Shown here one piece after another: positions 37,204 to 46,883 of a stretch of DNA of 64,000 nt. The notes beneath the pieces are model-generated. The model was given only the letters and a program-made list of their open reading frames with translations. It did no database searches and was not told the origin of the DNA. Positions within the stretch are counted from its first letter, which is position 1. Each line of letters starts with the position of its first letter. The translations under genes and the position numbers were made by a program. Origin of the DNA: Candidatus Rubneribacter avistercoris (GTDB lineage: Bacteria; Actinomycetota; Coriobacteriia; Coriobacteriales; Eggerthellaceae); assembly GCA_019115845.1 (NCBI GenBank), contig DXCU01000075.1, forward strand, positions 1 through 64,000. The letters are read 5' to 3'.

Positions 37204-37818
37204 GTGCAGGCAGACAGCGGACATGCGGATGCCGTGAGGATTGTCATCCGGGAGGGCAAGCCGCCTTTTGCGGCGCGGGCGCTCCACGGGGTGGCGGCCT
37301 TGCTGTGCCTGGCCATGCTGGCGGCGCTGTGCCTTCTGGCCGTGCCGCGGCTCTTTGGGGTGCACGAGTTCAACGTCACCTCCTCTTCCATGTCGCCGGC
37401 CTACCCGGTGGGATCGCTCGTGTTCGCCGTGCCCGTTGATCCGGCTTCCGTTCGACCGGGCGAGGTGGTGTCGTTCGTCATGAACGAAGACTTGGACGTG
37501 GCCACCCACCGCGTGGTGGAGAACGACTACCAAAACGGCCGTCTTGTGACCAAGGGGGATGCCAACGCCAACCGCGATGACCCCATTCTGTACGAGAACG
37601 TGGTGGGCGTGGTGCGCTTCTCCGTTCCGATGGCGGGCGGCGTGATCGACAAGCTGTCGAACGACCAGGCGGGACGCATGGCCGCTGCGGGCGCGGCCGT
37701 GTGCCTGGTGGTTTTGGTGGTTTGCCTGGAGGTTGCGGCGGGGCTGCTCTCCCGCAGGCAGCCGACCGTCTCCGTCGCGTCCGCCGACGGCCTTGCGCCG
37801 AAAGGGGGCCTGCGATGA
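37204..37818 (+). CDS. sipW: SipW/ER-type signal peptidase I
   Basis: FNVTSSSMSPAYPVGSLVFAVPVDPASVRPGEVVSFV (catalytic Ser) and DVATHRVVENDYQNGRLVTKGDANANRDDP (His-type dyad); N- and C-terminal TM. GTG 37204. Confidence 0.9.
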   Translation: MQADSGHADAVRIVIREGKPPFAARALHGVAALLCLAMLAALCLLAVPRLFGVHEFNVTSSSMSPAYPVGSLVFAVPVDPASVRPGEVVSFVMNEDLDVATHRVVENDYQNGRLVTKGDANANRDDPILYENVVGVVRFSVPMAGGVIDKLSNDQAGRMAAAGAAVCLVVLVVCLEVAAGLLSRRQPTVSVASADGLAPKGGLR

Positions 37819-38468
37819 TGGGCGGCCTTCGGAAGTCCGCGCCTGCGGCGTGCGCGGCCGTGGCGGCGTGCGCCGTTGCGGCGGCCCTATGCCTGCTGCT
37901 CGCCGTGCTGGCGCCCCTTCCGGGCACGGCGGCGTTCACCTCGGCCACCGCGAACAGCGAGCCGAACGCCTTCACGCTGGGCAGCGTGAAGATACGCCTG
38001 GTGGAAAACGACGTGCCGGCCGAAGGCGCCGAAGCCGACGTCCCCTTTGGCGAGGATGCCAAGAAGGTCCAGGTGGAATGCATCGGGCGCAACCCGGCGG
38101 TGGTGCGCGCGTACCTGTATCCGGACGTGGCGGAAACGGACGGCACGAGGATGTGGGCCGCGCAGGATTGGTCGGAGCCGCAGGACGGCCGCATGAGCCT
38201 GGGTCCCGTGACGCTGCACTTGGCGCAGGGCTGGGAGCAAAGCTGGACCTATCGCGACGGCGCCTTCTACTACCGAAAGGTCCTGCAGCCCGGGCAGACG
38301 ACTGAGCCGCTGCTTGCCGGGGTCACCCTGGCGGACGGCGTGGACGCGGCCGCCTTGGGCGGGGTGGGGGTGGCGGTTGCGGCCGAGGCCGTGCAGGCCA
38401 GCCCCAGCGAGGCACCGGCGACGTGGGGCTGCACGGTCGGCGACGACGGCAGCGTGGAGGTGGGCTGA
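37815..38468 (+). CDS. SipW-associated camelysin/TasA-like exported protein
   Basis: Hydrophobic signal ending GTAAFTSATANSEPNAFTLGSVKI; GRNPAVVRAYLYPD; YRDGAFYYRKVLQPGQTTEPLLAGV; 4-nt overlap with sipW. Confidence 0.72.
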   Translation: MMGGLRKSAPAACAAVAACAVAAALCLLLAVLAPLPGTAAFTSATANSEPNAFTLGSVKIRLVENDVPAEGAEADVPFGEDAKKVQVECIGRNPAVVRAYLYPDVAETDGTRMWAAQDWSEPQDGRMSLGPVTLHLAQGWEQSWTYRDGAFYYRKVLQPGQTTEPLLAGVTLADGVDAAALGGVGVAVAAEAVQASPSEAPATWGCTVGDDGSVEVG

Positions 38469-38600
38469 ATGGCTCGCTTCGCGCCACGTATACGGCCTTC
38501 GGTGTCGCGCCGGCGGCGCTCCGGACGGGGGCGCGACCGCCCGCCGTAGCAGTGTGCGCACAGGATGCAGGGGTCACTGATGAAAAAGAAGGAGGAACCC

Positions 38601-39512
38601 ATGGAAAACCAAAGGCAAGACCCGGTCATCGTGGTGGAGAGGACCGAGCGCAAGCGCAGCAAGGGCCTGATGGCGGGCGTGCTGGGCGCAGCCCTGGTGG
38701 CGGCGCTCGGCGTGGGCGGCACGCTCGCGTACCTGACCTACACCACCAATCAGGAAAAGAACAGCTTCACATCCAACCCCAACATCACGGCCGATTTGCT
38801 GGAGCCTGAGTGGACGGCGGGCGCAGCCGAGGGGGATGCGAAAGACGCCCCGGATGGCTCGAAGATGCCTCTGGAGGCCGACAACATGATCCCCGGCAGC
38901 GAGGTGGCCAAGAACCCGTTCGTGGTGAACACCTCCGTCAACGGGGCGAAGGCGTGGGCCGGCATCAAGCTGCAGTTCGAGAAATGGAACGGTTCGGGCT
39001 ACGTCGCTATGACCGATGATGAGATGGGCAAGGTGCTTAAGGTGTACTCGCTGTACGCCACAGGCAAGAATGCGGATGCTGGCATCGTGTCGGCGGACGG
39101 CTGGACGGAGAGTACCGGCGATGCCGCAGATGGTGCGAGATACTTCTACTACGCCACTGCGCTCGAGGCGGAGACGGCGGATGAATTTACGGGCGAAAAC
39201 GATACCGATGCCTACCGCAACATCCCCGCAACCAAGCGCACCGTGGCGCTCTTCGACAAGGTGAAGTTCCTTGAGACCGCCACGCAGGCCGACATCGACG
39301 CCTTGAATGACGCTCTCAATCCGGGCGACGCGGTGGACGATCCGAGCTGGCGCGTGACAGTGACGGGCGCGATCATCGGCGCCACGGGCGCCGCGAGCGA
39401 GACGGCCGCCACTTTCGTCACTGAGACGGCCGGCGTGTCGTGGAAAGGCGTCCTTGACGCCGCAGCGGCTCCGGCCGCAGGCACGGGCGTCAGGACCCTG
39501 GTTGTTCCGTAA
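38601..39512 (+). CDS. TasA/camelysin-like SipW-dependent exported protein, candidate major fibre subunit
   Basis: SipW-type signal LMAGVLGAALVAALGVGGTLAYLTYTTNQEKNSFTSNPNI; NPFVVNTSVNGAKAWAGIKLQFE. ATG 38601 with aaggagg SD. Confidence 0.78.
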   Translation: MENQRQDPVIVVERTERKRSKGLMAGVLGAALVAALGVGGTLAYLTYTTNQEKNSFTSNPNITADLLEPEWTAGAAEGDAKDAPDGSKMPLEADNMIPGSEVAKNPFVVNTSVNGAKAWAGIKLQFEKWNGSGYVAMTDDEMGKVLKVYSLYATGKNADAGIVSADGWTESTGDAADGARYFYYATALEAETADEFTGENDTDAYRNIPATKRTVALFDKVKFLETATQADIDALNDALNPGDAVDDPSWRVTVTGAIIGATGAASETAATFVTETAGVSWKGVLDAAAAPAAGTGVRTLVVP

Positions 39513-39524
39513 GGCGCTCATCGC

Positions 39525-40241
39525 GTGGCCCGGGTGTACGACATAGCCCTTGAACGCCCCGTCCGGGGAAGGCGCGTGGTGCTCGCGGCGGCTGCTGCTG
39601 CCGTCGCGCTCGCCTGCGTCCTCCCCGGGATTGCGGGCACGCAGGCCTACTACGGGGCCAATGATCGCGACACGCACGTGTTCGTGCTGCCCGACGTGCG
39701 CATATCGCTCACCGAGCAGTGGGACGTCCAGGACGGCCTGGGCCTTGCCCCCGGCACCACCGTGGTCAAACGGCCGGTGGTGGCCAACGACGCGTCGCCG
39801 TGCTACGTGCGCGTCGTCGTGCGGCTTGCGGACGCGAACGGCGAGGCCCTGTCTCCCGACGCCTGCCCCGAGCGCTACCGGGCCATCATGGGAACGCTTT
39901 GGAGCGACCCTGCCGACCGCATGGAGGCGGGGCGGCCCTACTCCGCAAGCGAGCTGGCATCCCTGGAGGGCGTCGGCCAACTTTACGACGCCGAGTCCTT
40001 CCGCGAGCCGTACTACGACGCGTCCGTGGGCGGGCTTGTGTTCGAGCACGAGGGCGTGCTGGGCGCAGGGGAGTCGTGCGAGCTGTTCGCGAAGGTGTGC
40101 GTCCCGTCCGACTACACGGTACATGACATGGCCCTGATGGGCGACTACGTGCTGGGCATCCAGGCGCAGGCTATCCAAGCCGCCGGATTTAAGGACCAGC
40201 AGTCGGCCATGGAGGCCCTGTCCAAGGAAGGATTGCTATGA
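39525..40241 (+). CDS. Second TasA/camelysin-like exported protein
   Basis: Signal VLAAAAAAVALACVLPGIAGTQAYYGANDRDTHVFVLPDVRISLTEQWD; VVKRPVVANDASPCYVRVVVRL; GTG start. Confidence 0.7.
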   Translation: MARVYDIALERPVRGRRVVLAAAAAAVALACVLPGIAGTQAYYGANDRDTHVFVLPDVRISLTEQWDVQDGLGLAPGTTVVKRPVVANDASPCYVRVVVRLADANGEALSPDACPERYRAIMGTLWSDPADRMEAGRPYSASELASLEGVGQLYDAESFREPYYDASVGGLVFEHEGVLGAGESCELFAKVCVPSDYTVHDMALMGDYVLGIQAQAIQAAGFKDQQSAMEALSKEGLL

Positions 40242-41023
40242 GGGCCTCGCGTGCGAAAAGGACGCTGGCGACCGCCGCGGCCGCGCTGTTCGCGGCAGGG
40301 GCGATCTGCCTGGTTGCCGGGGGCGCCGCGCTGGCCTCGCCGTCGGCGGCAGAGGGCGCCGGGGACTATTTCGACGGGCGCCTTGTGCAGAAATGGGGGC
40401 AGGAAGGGCCCGTGCCCGCCTATCCGGGCATGACCGTGGAGCGCGACGCCCGGGCGGTGAACGAAGGGAGTGCGGTCATGGCGGCCCGCATGCGGTTCGA
40501 GAAATCGTGGGGCAGCCTGGAGGACGGCGCGTGGACCGCCTGCGACGACGGGTCGCTGGACGAGTCGCTCATAGAGGTGGAGCTGCCCGAGGGCAGCGGC
40601 TGGGTGGACGGCGGCGACGGCTGGTACTACTACGAGCGTCCCGTCAATCCCGGCGAGAGCACAAACGCGTTCATATCCACCTGCTCCATATCCGAGCACG
40701 TGGGCGAGGACGCGCACGTGGGCGAGGCCAGCGCGTACTCGGGCAAGGCGGCCCGGGTGGACGTCTACCTTGAATGCGCCCAGGCGTTCCAAGAATCTGC
40801 GGACGGGCCGGCAGAGAGCGCGTCTGCAGGCGGCGAGCAGGTGGTGCACAGGCTTCTCCGGTCGGTGACGGCCGCGTTCGCCCCCAAGACGGGCGACGGC
40901 GCGCTTGCGGGCTTCGCCCTGTGCGCCGCCGCATGCGCGCTGACGGCGGTTTCGGTCATCCTGCTTGCCTTGGCCCTGCGCCGCGGAAAAGACGACGACT
41001 CCCCAAGGACGGTGTCCTTATGA
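40238..41023 (+). CDS. TasA/camelysin-like protein with C-terminal sorting-like signal (APKTGD + TM + basic tail)
   Basis: YPGMTVERDARAVNEGSAVMAARMRFEK; GWYYYERPVNPGESTNAFISTCSI; tail APKTGDGALAGFALCAAACALTAVSVILLALALRRGKDDD; ATGA overlap upstream. Confidence 0.72.
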   Translation: MRASRAKRTLATAAAALFAAGAICLVAGGAALASPSAAEGAGDYFDGRLVQKWGQEGPVPAYPGMTVERDARAVNEGSAVMAARMRFEKSWGSLEDGAWTACDDGSLDESLIEVELPEGSGWVDGGDGWYYYERPVNPGESTNAFISTCSISEHVGEDAHVGEASAYSGKAARVDVYLECAQAFQESADGPAESASAGGEQVVHRLLRSVTAAFAPKTGDGALAGFALCAAACALTAVSVILLALALRRGKDDDSPRTVSL

Positions 41024-44000
41024 ACGCGAATCCGAGAACGCGCGCGGCCGCCGTTTGCGCGGCGGCGCTGCTGTTGGCCGCAACCCTGCTCTGCGCGGCG
41101 CTGGCGAAAGGCGGCATCTCGCGCGCATGGGCCGAGGATGGCGCCGTTTCTCTGGCGACGAACCCGGTGTGCCGCATCGTGGGCGGCGACGAGTACGATT
41201 CGCTCGCTCAGGCCGTTGCGGCGGCGGCATCCGGCAACACCATCGAGATCACCGCTAGCAACACCGTGGCACAGGCCATCGATGCCGGAGGCAAGGAGCT
41301 TACGCTGCGAAACGCCGACGGCGGGGCGCACGTCACGACGTTTTCCGCAGCGGGCTCTTTGACCACGTCCGGGAACTTCACGTTGGGCGCATGCGTCCTC
41401 GACGGCGGAAGCGCTTCGGGCACCACTCGAACCTCAGCCCTCATCACCGTGAACGGCGGCTCGTTCACCATGGACGGCGCCACGGTGCGCAACGTGACCA
41501 ACACCAACGCCAGCACCGCCGCTGCAAACCCGGGAGGTGCTTTCGGTGTGGCGGCAGGCACGCTCACCTTTGCGAGCGGCACCATTGAAGGGTGCCGTGC
41601 TGCATCCGGGATCAATACATACGACACGAATGGGGGCGGCTCCGTGGCGCACATTGCCTCGGGGGCGACCTTGGTCATGCAGGAGGGAACGTCTATCTCG
41701 GGCAGTGGGTCATATGACAAAGACTCCTCTGTCCAAGGCTCTCCTATCTGTGTGCGTGGCATGTTTCGTATGGAGGGTGGAAGCATCTCTGGCAACACCA
41801 GTGTTTGCGGGGGAGCGATCTACTGCACAGAAACCGGCAATGCGATTCTGACCGGCGGATCAATTGTGAATAACAATGCTTCCAGCAGTCCGACCAGAGG
41901 AGGAGACGGCGGTGCGATGTTCCTTGCGGCGAACGCGAGGGCCACAGTGGGCGGTGATGTGCTGATACAGGGAAACTCGTCCACTCGAAGTGCCGGAGCC
42001 ATTGCAATGCGCAACGGTGCGTCGCTTTCCATCGAAGGCGGCACCATAACGGGCAACAACACGGGAGGCGAAGCCTCGGAGGTTGTCGCGCCGTTCTACG
42101 GCGCCGTGTCCAGCCACGGAGCGGGCAACATAGCATCCGTCTCCCTGAGCGGTTCTCCGGTCATCGAGGGGAACACCTACAAAGGCTCCACCCCCGCCGA
42201 CCTTTCGGTGTCGGCGGCGAGCACGTTGACGGTTGGGAAACTGGAGCCGGGCGCGCACATCGGCATCTACGCCGCCTCGGGCATTGACGCTGCGGGCCAG
42301 CAGTTCGCCACGGGCGCGGACGCCGCGACGTCTTTGGGCGACCTGTCCGCTTTCTTCAGCAACACGCGGTCCGTGTCGGGGCGCCCGCTCATGGGCGCGG
42401 CGGGAGACGGCACCGCCATCATCTGGGAGAACCCGCCCATCTGCAAGATAGCCTCCGCCGACGGAACGTCGGCTGTTGCGTACAACTCGCTGTCCGCCGC
42501 GTTCTCCGCTGCCGTGGCGCAAGGCGGCGCGACCATCGAGATGCTAGTGGAGTCCTACGATCTGACCTCCTCGCTTGACGTTGGGGGTTTGGCGGTGGAC
42601 GTTGTGCTGACCACGGCCAAGACGGAAGGGGAGGGCTGCGCGGACGGCTACCCTTATGAAGGCGATGCTGAAACCCCCTGCACCATCAGGCGCGCGTTCA
42701 GCGGGGGCAGCATGCTCATGGTCGGAGGCGGTGGAGGGTCTCTGTCGTTTGTCGACCTCACGCTCGACGGCAACGCGGCCTCGTACACGGGAACGGGCGG
42801 CAGTGTCATCAGCGCTTCGAGCGGTGCTTCTGTGTGGTTAAGAGACGGATGCATCATACAAAACGCGCTGGCAGACCCCGGAAGCGGGGCTGCGGCCACC
42901 GCCAACGGGGGCGCGGCGGCTCTGGCCGATCAGGGCACGACGCTTCGCATGGAATCCGGTGCTGTTGCGCAGAACTGTCAAACAAAGGGTAGCTGGGGCG
43001 GCTTTCTGTATCAGGGTCCTAACACGTCGTTCATTGCAACAGGCGGCACAATACGAAACTGCGGCACCACCATAGCGGCCAGTTCGGGCGGTGCGATATT
43101 TGCGAACACCTCCTGCGTGACAGAGCTGGGTGGGGACTTCGAGGCATACGGCAACTACGCCTACGAGCATGGATCGTTCTGGCATGGGTTCAGCTCGACG
43201 GTTTTGCGGCTGAAGGGTTCGGCGAGCATTCACGACAACGACATAAAAGCCGCTGCCGCGAACAAAGAGGGTAGCGCGCTGTACACCTACGGGGCTATCG
43301 TCGAGATAGAGGGGTCCCCGACGGTCGCCGACAATCACCAACTGGATAACACTGAGTGCAACATCCACGTCACAGCCGATTCCCAGATCAAGGTGACGGG
43401 CAGTCTCACGGGTGGCGAAGTGGGCATTTACTTCTCGGCGCGGAGTGCGGCGGGAAACACGTTTGGCAAGGCATACGCGGGTTCCGCAGAGACAACGGCC
43501 ACCAATCTGACGGGCCTTTACCATCTGAAGAACGACATCACCGCCGGTTTGTCAGGCGCGCCGGGAACGGGATCCGCCGTCATCTGGGCCGCCACTCCCA
43601 TCTGCAAAATCGTGGACGGCGGCGTGGCTGCGCCGTACTCCACGCTGACCGCCGCAGTGGCCGCCGCCAAACAGAAGGGCGGCAACGTAACCATCGAGAT
43701 GATTGTGTCGTCCTACAGCATTGGCACCGCGTTCGCTTTTGGCGCGCTTACGGGTGGAGTGAACATCACCGTCACCACGGCGAAGACGATCGACGAGGGC
43801 TGCGCGGACGGCTATCCCTACGAAGGCGCCGCCGATGCTCCGTGCGTACTGCAAAGAGCCTTTGCAGGTGGCGTCATGTTCACGGTCACGGGCGCCTCCG
43901 GCGGATCCGTGTCGTTCGCCGACATCATCCTAGATGGTAACGGGGGCACATACACCGGCGGGTCGGGCAGCGTCATCTACGGGTCGGGCGGTGCGGCTAT

Positions 44001-45123
44001 CTACCTGAAAGACGGCTGCACCATCAGGAACGCGAAAGCCAACGCCAACGGCGGGGGAGCGTACCTGAGGGACTCGGGCACGACGCTGTACATGGAACCA
44101 GGATCGCTTGTGGAGGACTGCCAGACGAGTGCGATATACGGAGGTTTTCTCTACCAGGCTGCATCCACCTCGTTCGTCGCGACGGGCGGCACGGTGAGAA
44201 ACTGCAAAACCACCCTGTCGAGCGGTTCGGGCGGGGCGGTGTTTGTGAGCGGCAGCTGCATAACGGATCTGGGAGGGGATTTCCAGGCGTACGGCAACAG
44301 CGCGGCCGCCAACGGATCGTTCTATCACGGATACGGCGCCTCGTCTGTCATCAGGCTCCATGGAACGGCGAGCATCTGCAACAACACCAAAACGGGAACG
44401 GGCTACACCGGCTCCGCCATTTTCACGTACGATTCCCGTGTCGAGTTGTGGGATTCCCCGACGGTAACGGACAACTTCCAAGCGAACGGCTCCACCGAAA
44501 TGAACATCTACACCGACAACTTTGCCGAGATCAAGGTGATGGGCAACCTGACTGGCGGCGAGGTGGGCATTTACTCCACGTACTACACGAAGGGCGCCCA
44601 GTTCGGCACGGCGTACGCGGGGTCTTCAACCACGACGGCCGCCAACCTGACGGGCCTCTACCGCCTGACGAACGACCGCAACGACGAGTTGGCCGGCATG
44701 GCCGGCTCGGGCTCGGCGGTGGTGTGGGGCGTGGTGAAAGACATCCCCGTGCAGATCATCCAACGCGTTTCGGAGCCGCTTGACCACGACGCCTGGTTTG
44801 TCGTGGAGGTGCGGGACGCGGGCGAGCAGAACGCCTACCGCCAACCTGTTCTGGTGAGGGCCGGCCAGACGGAGGGGAGCGCGACGGTCATGGCGAAGTC
44901 GAGCCGGCCCTACTCCTTCACCGACGTGGAGCAGGCTCGTCCGTGGCGGCAAGGCAAGGCGGCCGTCACGTACGCGGGTCCGGAGTCCGTCTCGGCGAGC
45001 GCGGGGTCCGCGACGGCCACGTTCACGGACGCCACGGCCTCGCGGACGCTCACGTTCTCCTCTTCCGAGGAAAAAACGCAGTGGCTCTCCGACAGCGCGT
45101 CGGTCCGCAACGCCATGCGGTAA
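41020..45123 (+). CDS. Large secreted beta-helix surface protein with three internal modules
   Basis: Signal RAAAVCAAALLLAATLLCAALAKGGISRAWA; Gly/Ser/Thr-rich beta-helix repeats; modules begin at Cys codons 41170, 42442, 43603 (CRIVGGDEYDSLAQAV / CKIASADGTSAVAYNSLSAAF / CKIVDGGVAAPYSTLTAAV); ATGA overlap with upstream gene. Confidence 0.85.
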   Translation: MNANPRTRAAAVCAAALLLAATLLCAALAKGGISRAWAEDGAVSLATNPVCRIVGGDEYDSLAQAVAAAASGNTIEITASNTVAQAIDAGGKELTLRNADGGAHVTTFSAAGSLTTSGNFTLGACVLDGGSASGTTRTSALITVNGGSFTMDGATVRNVTNTNASTAAANPGGAFGVAAGTLTFASGTIEGCRAASGINTYDTNGGGSVAHIASGATLVMQEGTSISGSGSYDKDSSVQGSPICVRGMFRMEGGSISGNTSVCGGAIYCTETGNAILTGGSIVNNNASSSPTRGGDGGAMFLAANARATVGGDVLIQGNSSTRSAGAIAMRNGASLSIEGGTITGNNTGGEASEVVAPFYGAVSSHGAGNIASVSLSGSPVIEGNTYKGSTPADLSVSAASTLTVGKLEPGAHIGIYAASGIDAAGQQFATGADAATSLGDLSAFFSNTRSVSGRPLMGAAGDGTAIIWENPPICKIASADGTSAVAYNSLSAAFSAAVAQGGATIEMLVESYDLTSSLDVGGLAVDVVLTTAKTEGEGCADGYPYEGDAETPCTIRRAFSGGSMLMVGGGGGSLSFVDLTLDGNAASYTGTGGSVISASSGASVWLRDGCIIQNALADPGSGAAATANGGAAALADQGTTLRMESGAVAQNCQTKGSWGGFLYQGPNTSFIATGGTIRNCGTTIAASSGGAIFANTSCVTELGGDFEAYGNYAYEHGSFWHGFSSTVLRLKGSASIHDNDIKAAAANKEGSALYTYGAIVEIEGSPTVADNHQLDNTECNIHVTADSQIKVTGSLTGGEVGIYFSARSAAGNTFGKAYAGSAETTATNLTGLYHLKNDITAGLSGAPGTGSAVIWAATPICKIVDGGVAAPYSTLTAAVAAAKQKGGNVTIEMIVSSYSIGTAFAFGALTGGVNITVTTAKTIDEGCADGYPYEGAADAPCVLQRAFAGGVMFTVTGASGGSVSFADIILDGNGGTYTGGSGSVIYGSGGAAIYLKDGCTIRNAKANANGGGAYLRDSGTTLYMEPGSLVEDCQTSAIYGGFLYQAASTSFVATGGTVRNCKTTLSSGSGGAVFVSGSCITDLGGDFQAYGNSAAANGSFYHGYGASSVIRLHGTASICNNTKTGTGYTGSAIFTYDSRVELWDSPTVTDNFQANGSTEMNIYTDNFAEIKVMGNLTGGEVGIYSTYYTKGAQFGTAYAGSSTTTAANLTGLYRLTNDRNDELAGMAGSGSAVVWGVVKDIPVQIIQRVSEPLDHDAWFVVEVRDAGEQNAYRQPVLVRAGQTEGSATVMAKSSRPYSFTDVEQARPWRQGKAAVTYAGPESVSASAGSATATFTDATASRTLTFSSSEEKTQWLSDSASVRNAMR

Positions 45124-45385
45124 GAACGCCCCTCGCACTTGCCGCCCCTGTCCTGCGCTCGCCTGCTCCGTCTGGCGGGCGCAGGTCCTCAACCGCTTTT
45201 TGAACCAGCGGCAAAGCCCCGCCCTTCAAATGCTCCTCTTGCTACAATCATTCTCGATTTCGCAGATCAATCGAAGGAACGCGTTGCAAAGGGTTGCCAA
45301 GGGCAACCCCTGCGTCAGCATTGCCGCCAAAGCTGCGCCCGGCCTTGGCGGCGCGACTTAAAGAGAGGGGGGGAGGGAGGTGCGC

Positions 45386-45769
45386 ATGTAGATAACGACC
45401 GACTATGCCATTCGCATAGTCGTCTACCTTGCAACGACTCGCGGCGTGCGCACCGCCCAGGACATCGCCGAGCACGTGGGCCTGTCGTCTGTCAACGTCG
45501 TGCGCGTGGTGCAGAAGCTTCTGGCCGCCAAGGTGGTGGCGTCCCAGCGCGGCCATACCGGCGGGTACCTCCTTGCCGCATCGCCGGATGAGATCACCTT
45601 GCTTGACGTGGTGGAGGCCATGGAGGGAAACGCCGCCTGCAGGGCGCTGAACTCCACGGAGGCGGAGTACTTTCCCCGGACGGTGTCTCGGGACCTTTAC
45701 CGGCGCGTGGACGACATGCTGGCCTCTGTGACCTTCGGGGCGCTCGTCCAGGAGGGCTGGCCGCGCTGA
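45386..45769 (+). CDS. Rrf2 family transcriptional regulator with in-frame TAG at codon 2
   Basis: ATG TAG ATA ACG ACC GAC TAT GCC then ITTDYAIRIVVYLATTRGVRTAQDIAEHVGLSSVNVVRVVQKLLAAKVVASQRGHTGGYLLAAS, a complete Rrf2 wHTH apart from the TAG. Confidence 0.72.
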
Positions 45770-45883
45770 GGCGGCCGCAAGCGCGCCCGCTTCTTCCGGC
45801 ATCGCCTCGGACGGCGGCTCCAAGGGGATCGGCCCTGCAGGCGACGGCCTGGATGTCGGCTTCGGCGAATTTGCGGAATCTCC

Positions 45884-45911
45884 TTGCATCCTTGGCGTTG
45901 CGTGCTACAAT
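45884..45911 (+). promoter_or_regulatory. Promoter of infC operon
   Basis: TTGCAT-(16 nt)-TACAAT. Confidence 0.6.
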
Positions 45912-46017
45912 ATGCAGGCTGTTTACTCAAGCGGGGGAGCGATCCCTCCACCTGTTTCGGCGCTTCGGCAGCTGACGGGTCGCGCGAATACCGGCTTTCC
46001 GCCACCATCAAGCGACG

Positions 46018-46047
46018 CCCGCAGGCTTTCGGAGCTGCGGGTTTTTT
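46018..46047 (+). terminator. Terminator/attenuator in the infC leader
   Basis: cccgcag...ctgcggg followed by tttttt, ~40 nt upstream of infC. Confidence 0.7.
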
Positions 46048-46087
46048 GATGTCGCGCGCAGGCGCGGTGGAAAGGAAGGTGAGCGCG

Positions 46088-46669
46088 ATAGCTGCTCAGG
46101 AGCCTCGGCTCAACGAACAGATCACCGTCAGGGAGTGCCGCCTGATCGGCTTCGACGGTGAGCAGATGGGCATCTACACCACGGCGGAGGCCCAGCGGGT
46201 CGCCGACAACCAGGGGCTTGACCTGGTGGAGATAGCCCCGAACGCCGAACCTCCCGTGTGCCGCATCATGGACTACGGGAAGTTCAAGTACGACCAGGCC
46301 ATCAAGGCCAAGCAGGCCCGCAAGAACCAGAGCCGGGTCGAGACCAAGGAGATGAAGTTCCGTCCCAAGATCGACGTGGGCGACTACACGACCAAGAAGA
46401 AGCACGTCCTGCGCTTCCTTGAGGCCGGCAGCAAGGTGAAGATCACCATCATGTTCCGCGGTCGCGAGATGGCTCATCCCGAACAGGGCCTGGCCATTTT
46501 GGAGCGGCTGGCCGACGACCTGAAGGACATGGCGGTCATCGAGAACCAGCCGAAGATGGAAGGCCGCAACATGCACATGCTCATCGCCCCGCTGCCTGCG
46601 GCGGTGGCGGCGAAAAAGAAGAAAGAGACCGAGAAGAAAGAAGAAGGGAAGGGCGAGGATAATGCCTAA
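46088..46669 (+). CDS. infC: Translation initiation factor IF-3 (probable AUA start)
   Basis: [29 protein letters not shown]...[26 protein letters not shown] aaggaaggtga positioned for ATA at 46088. Confidence 0.94.
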   Translation: MAAQEPRLNEQITVRECRLIGFDGEQMGIYTTAEAQRVADNQGLDLVEIAPNAEPPVCRIMDYGKFKYDQAIKAKQARKNQSRVETKEMKFRPKIDVGDYTTKKKHVLRFLEAGSKVKITIMFRGREMAHPEQGLAILERLADDLKDMAVIENQPKMEGRNMHMLIAPLPAAVAAKKKKETEKKEEGKGEDNA

Positions 46670-46859
46670 GATGAAGACCCATCGCGGCACCGCGAAGCGA
46701 TTCCGCGTCACCGGCTCCGGCAAGATCATGCGCGCCAAGGCGTACAAGAGCCACATCATGACGAAGAAGAGCAAGAAGCGCAAGCGCAACTTCCGCCACG
46801 AGACCGAGCTGGCCAAGGCCGATGCGAAGGTCGTCGGACGCAACCTCGGCATCCGCTAA
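46662..46859 (+). CDS. rpmI: 50S ribosomal protein L35
   Basis: [45 protein letters not shown]. Confidence 0.97.
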   Translation: MPKMKTHRGTAKRFRVTGSGKIMRAKAYKSHIMTKKSKKRKRNFRHETELAKADAKVVGRNLGIR

Positions 46860-46883
46860 GCCAGTAAGGAGCAGTGATACATC

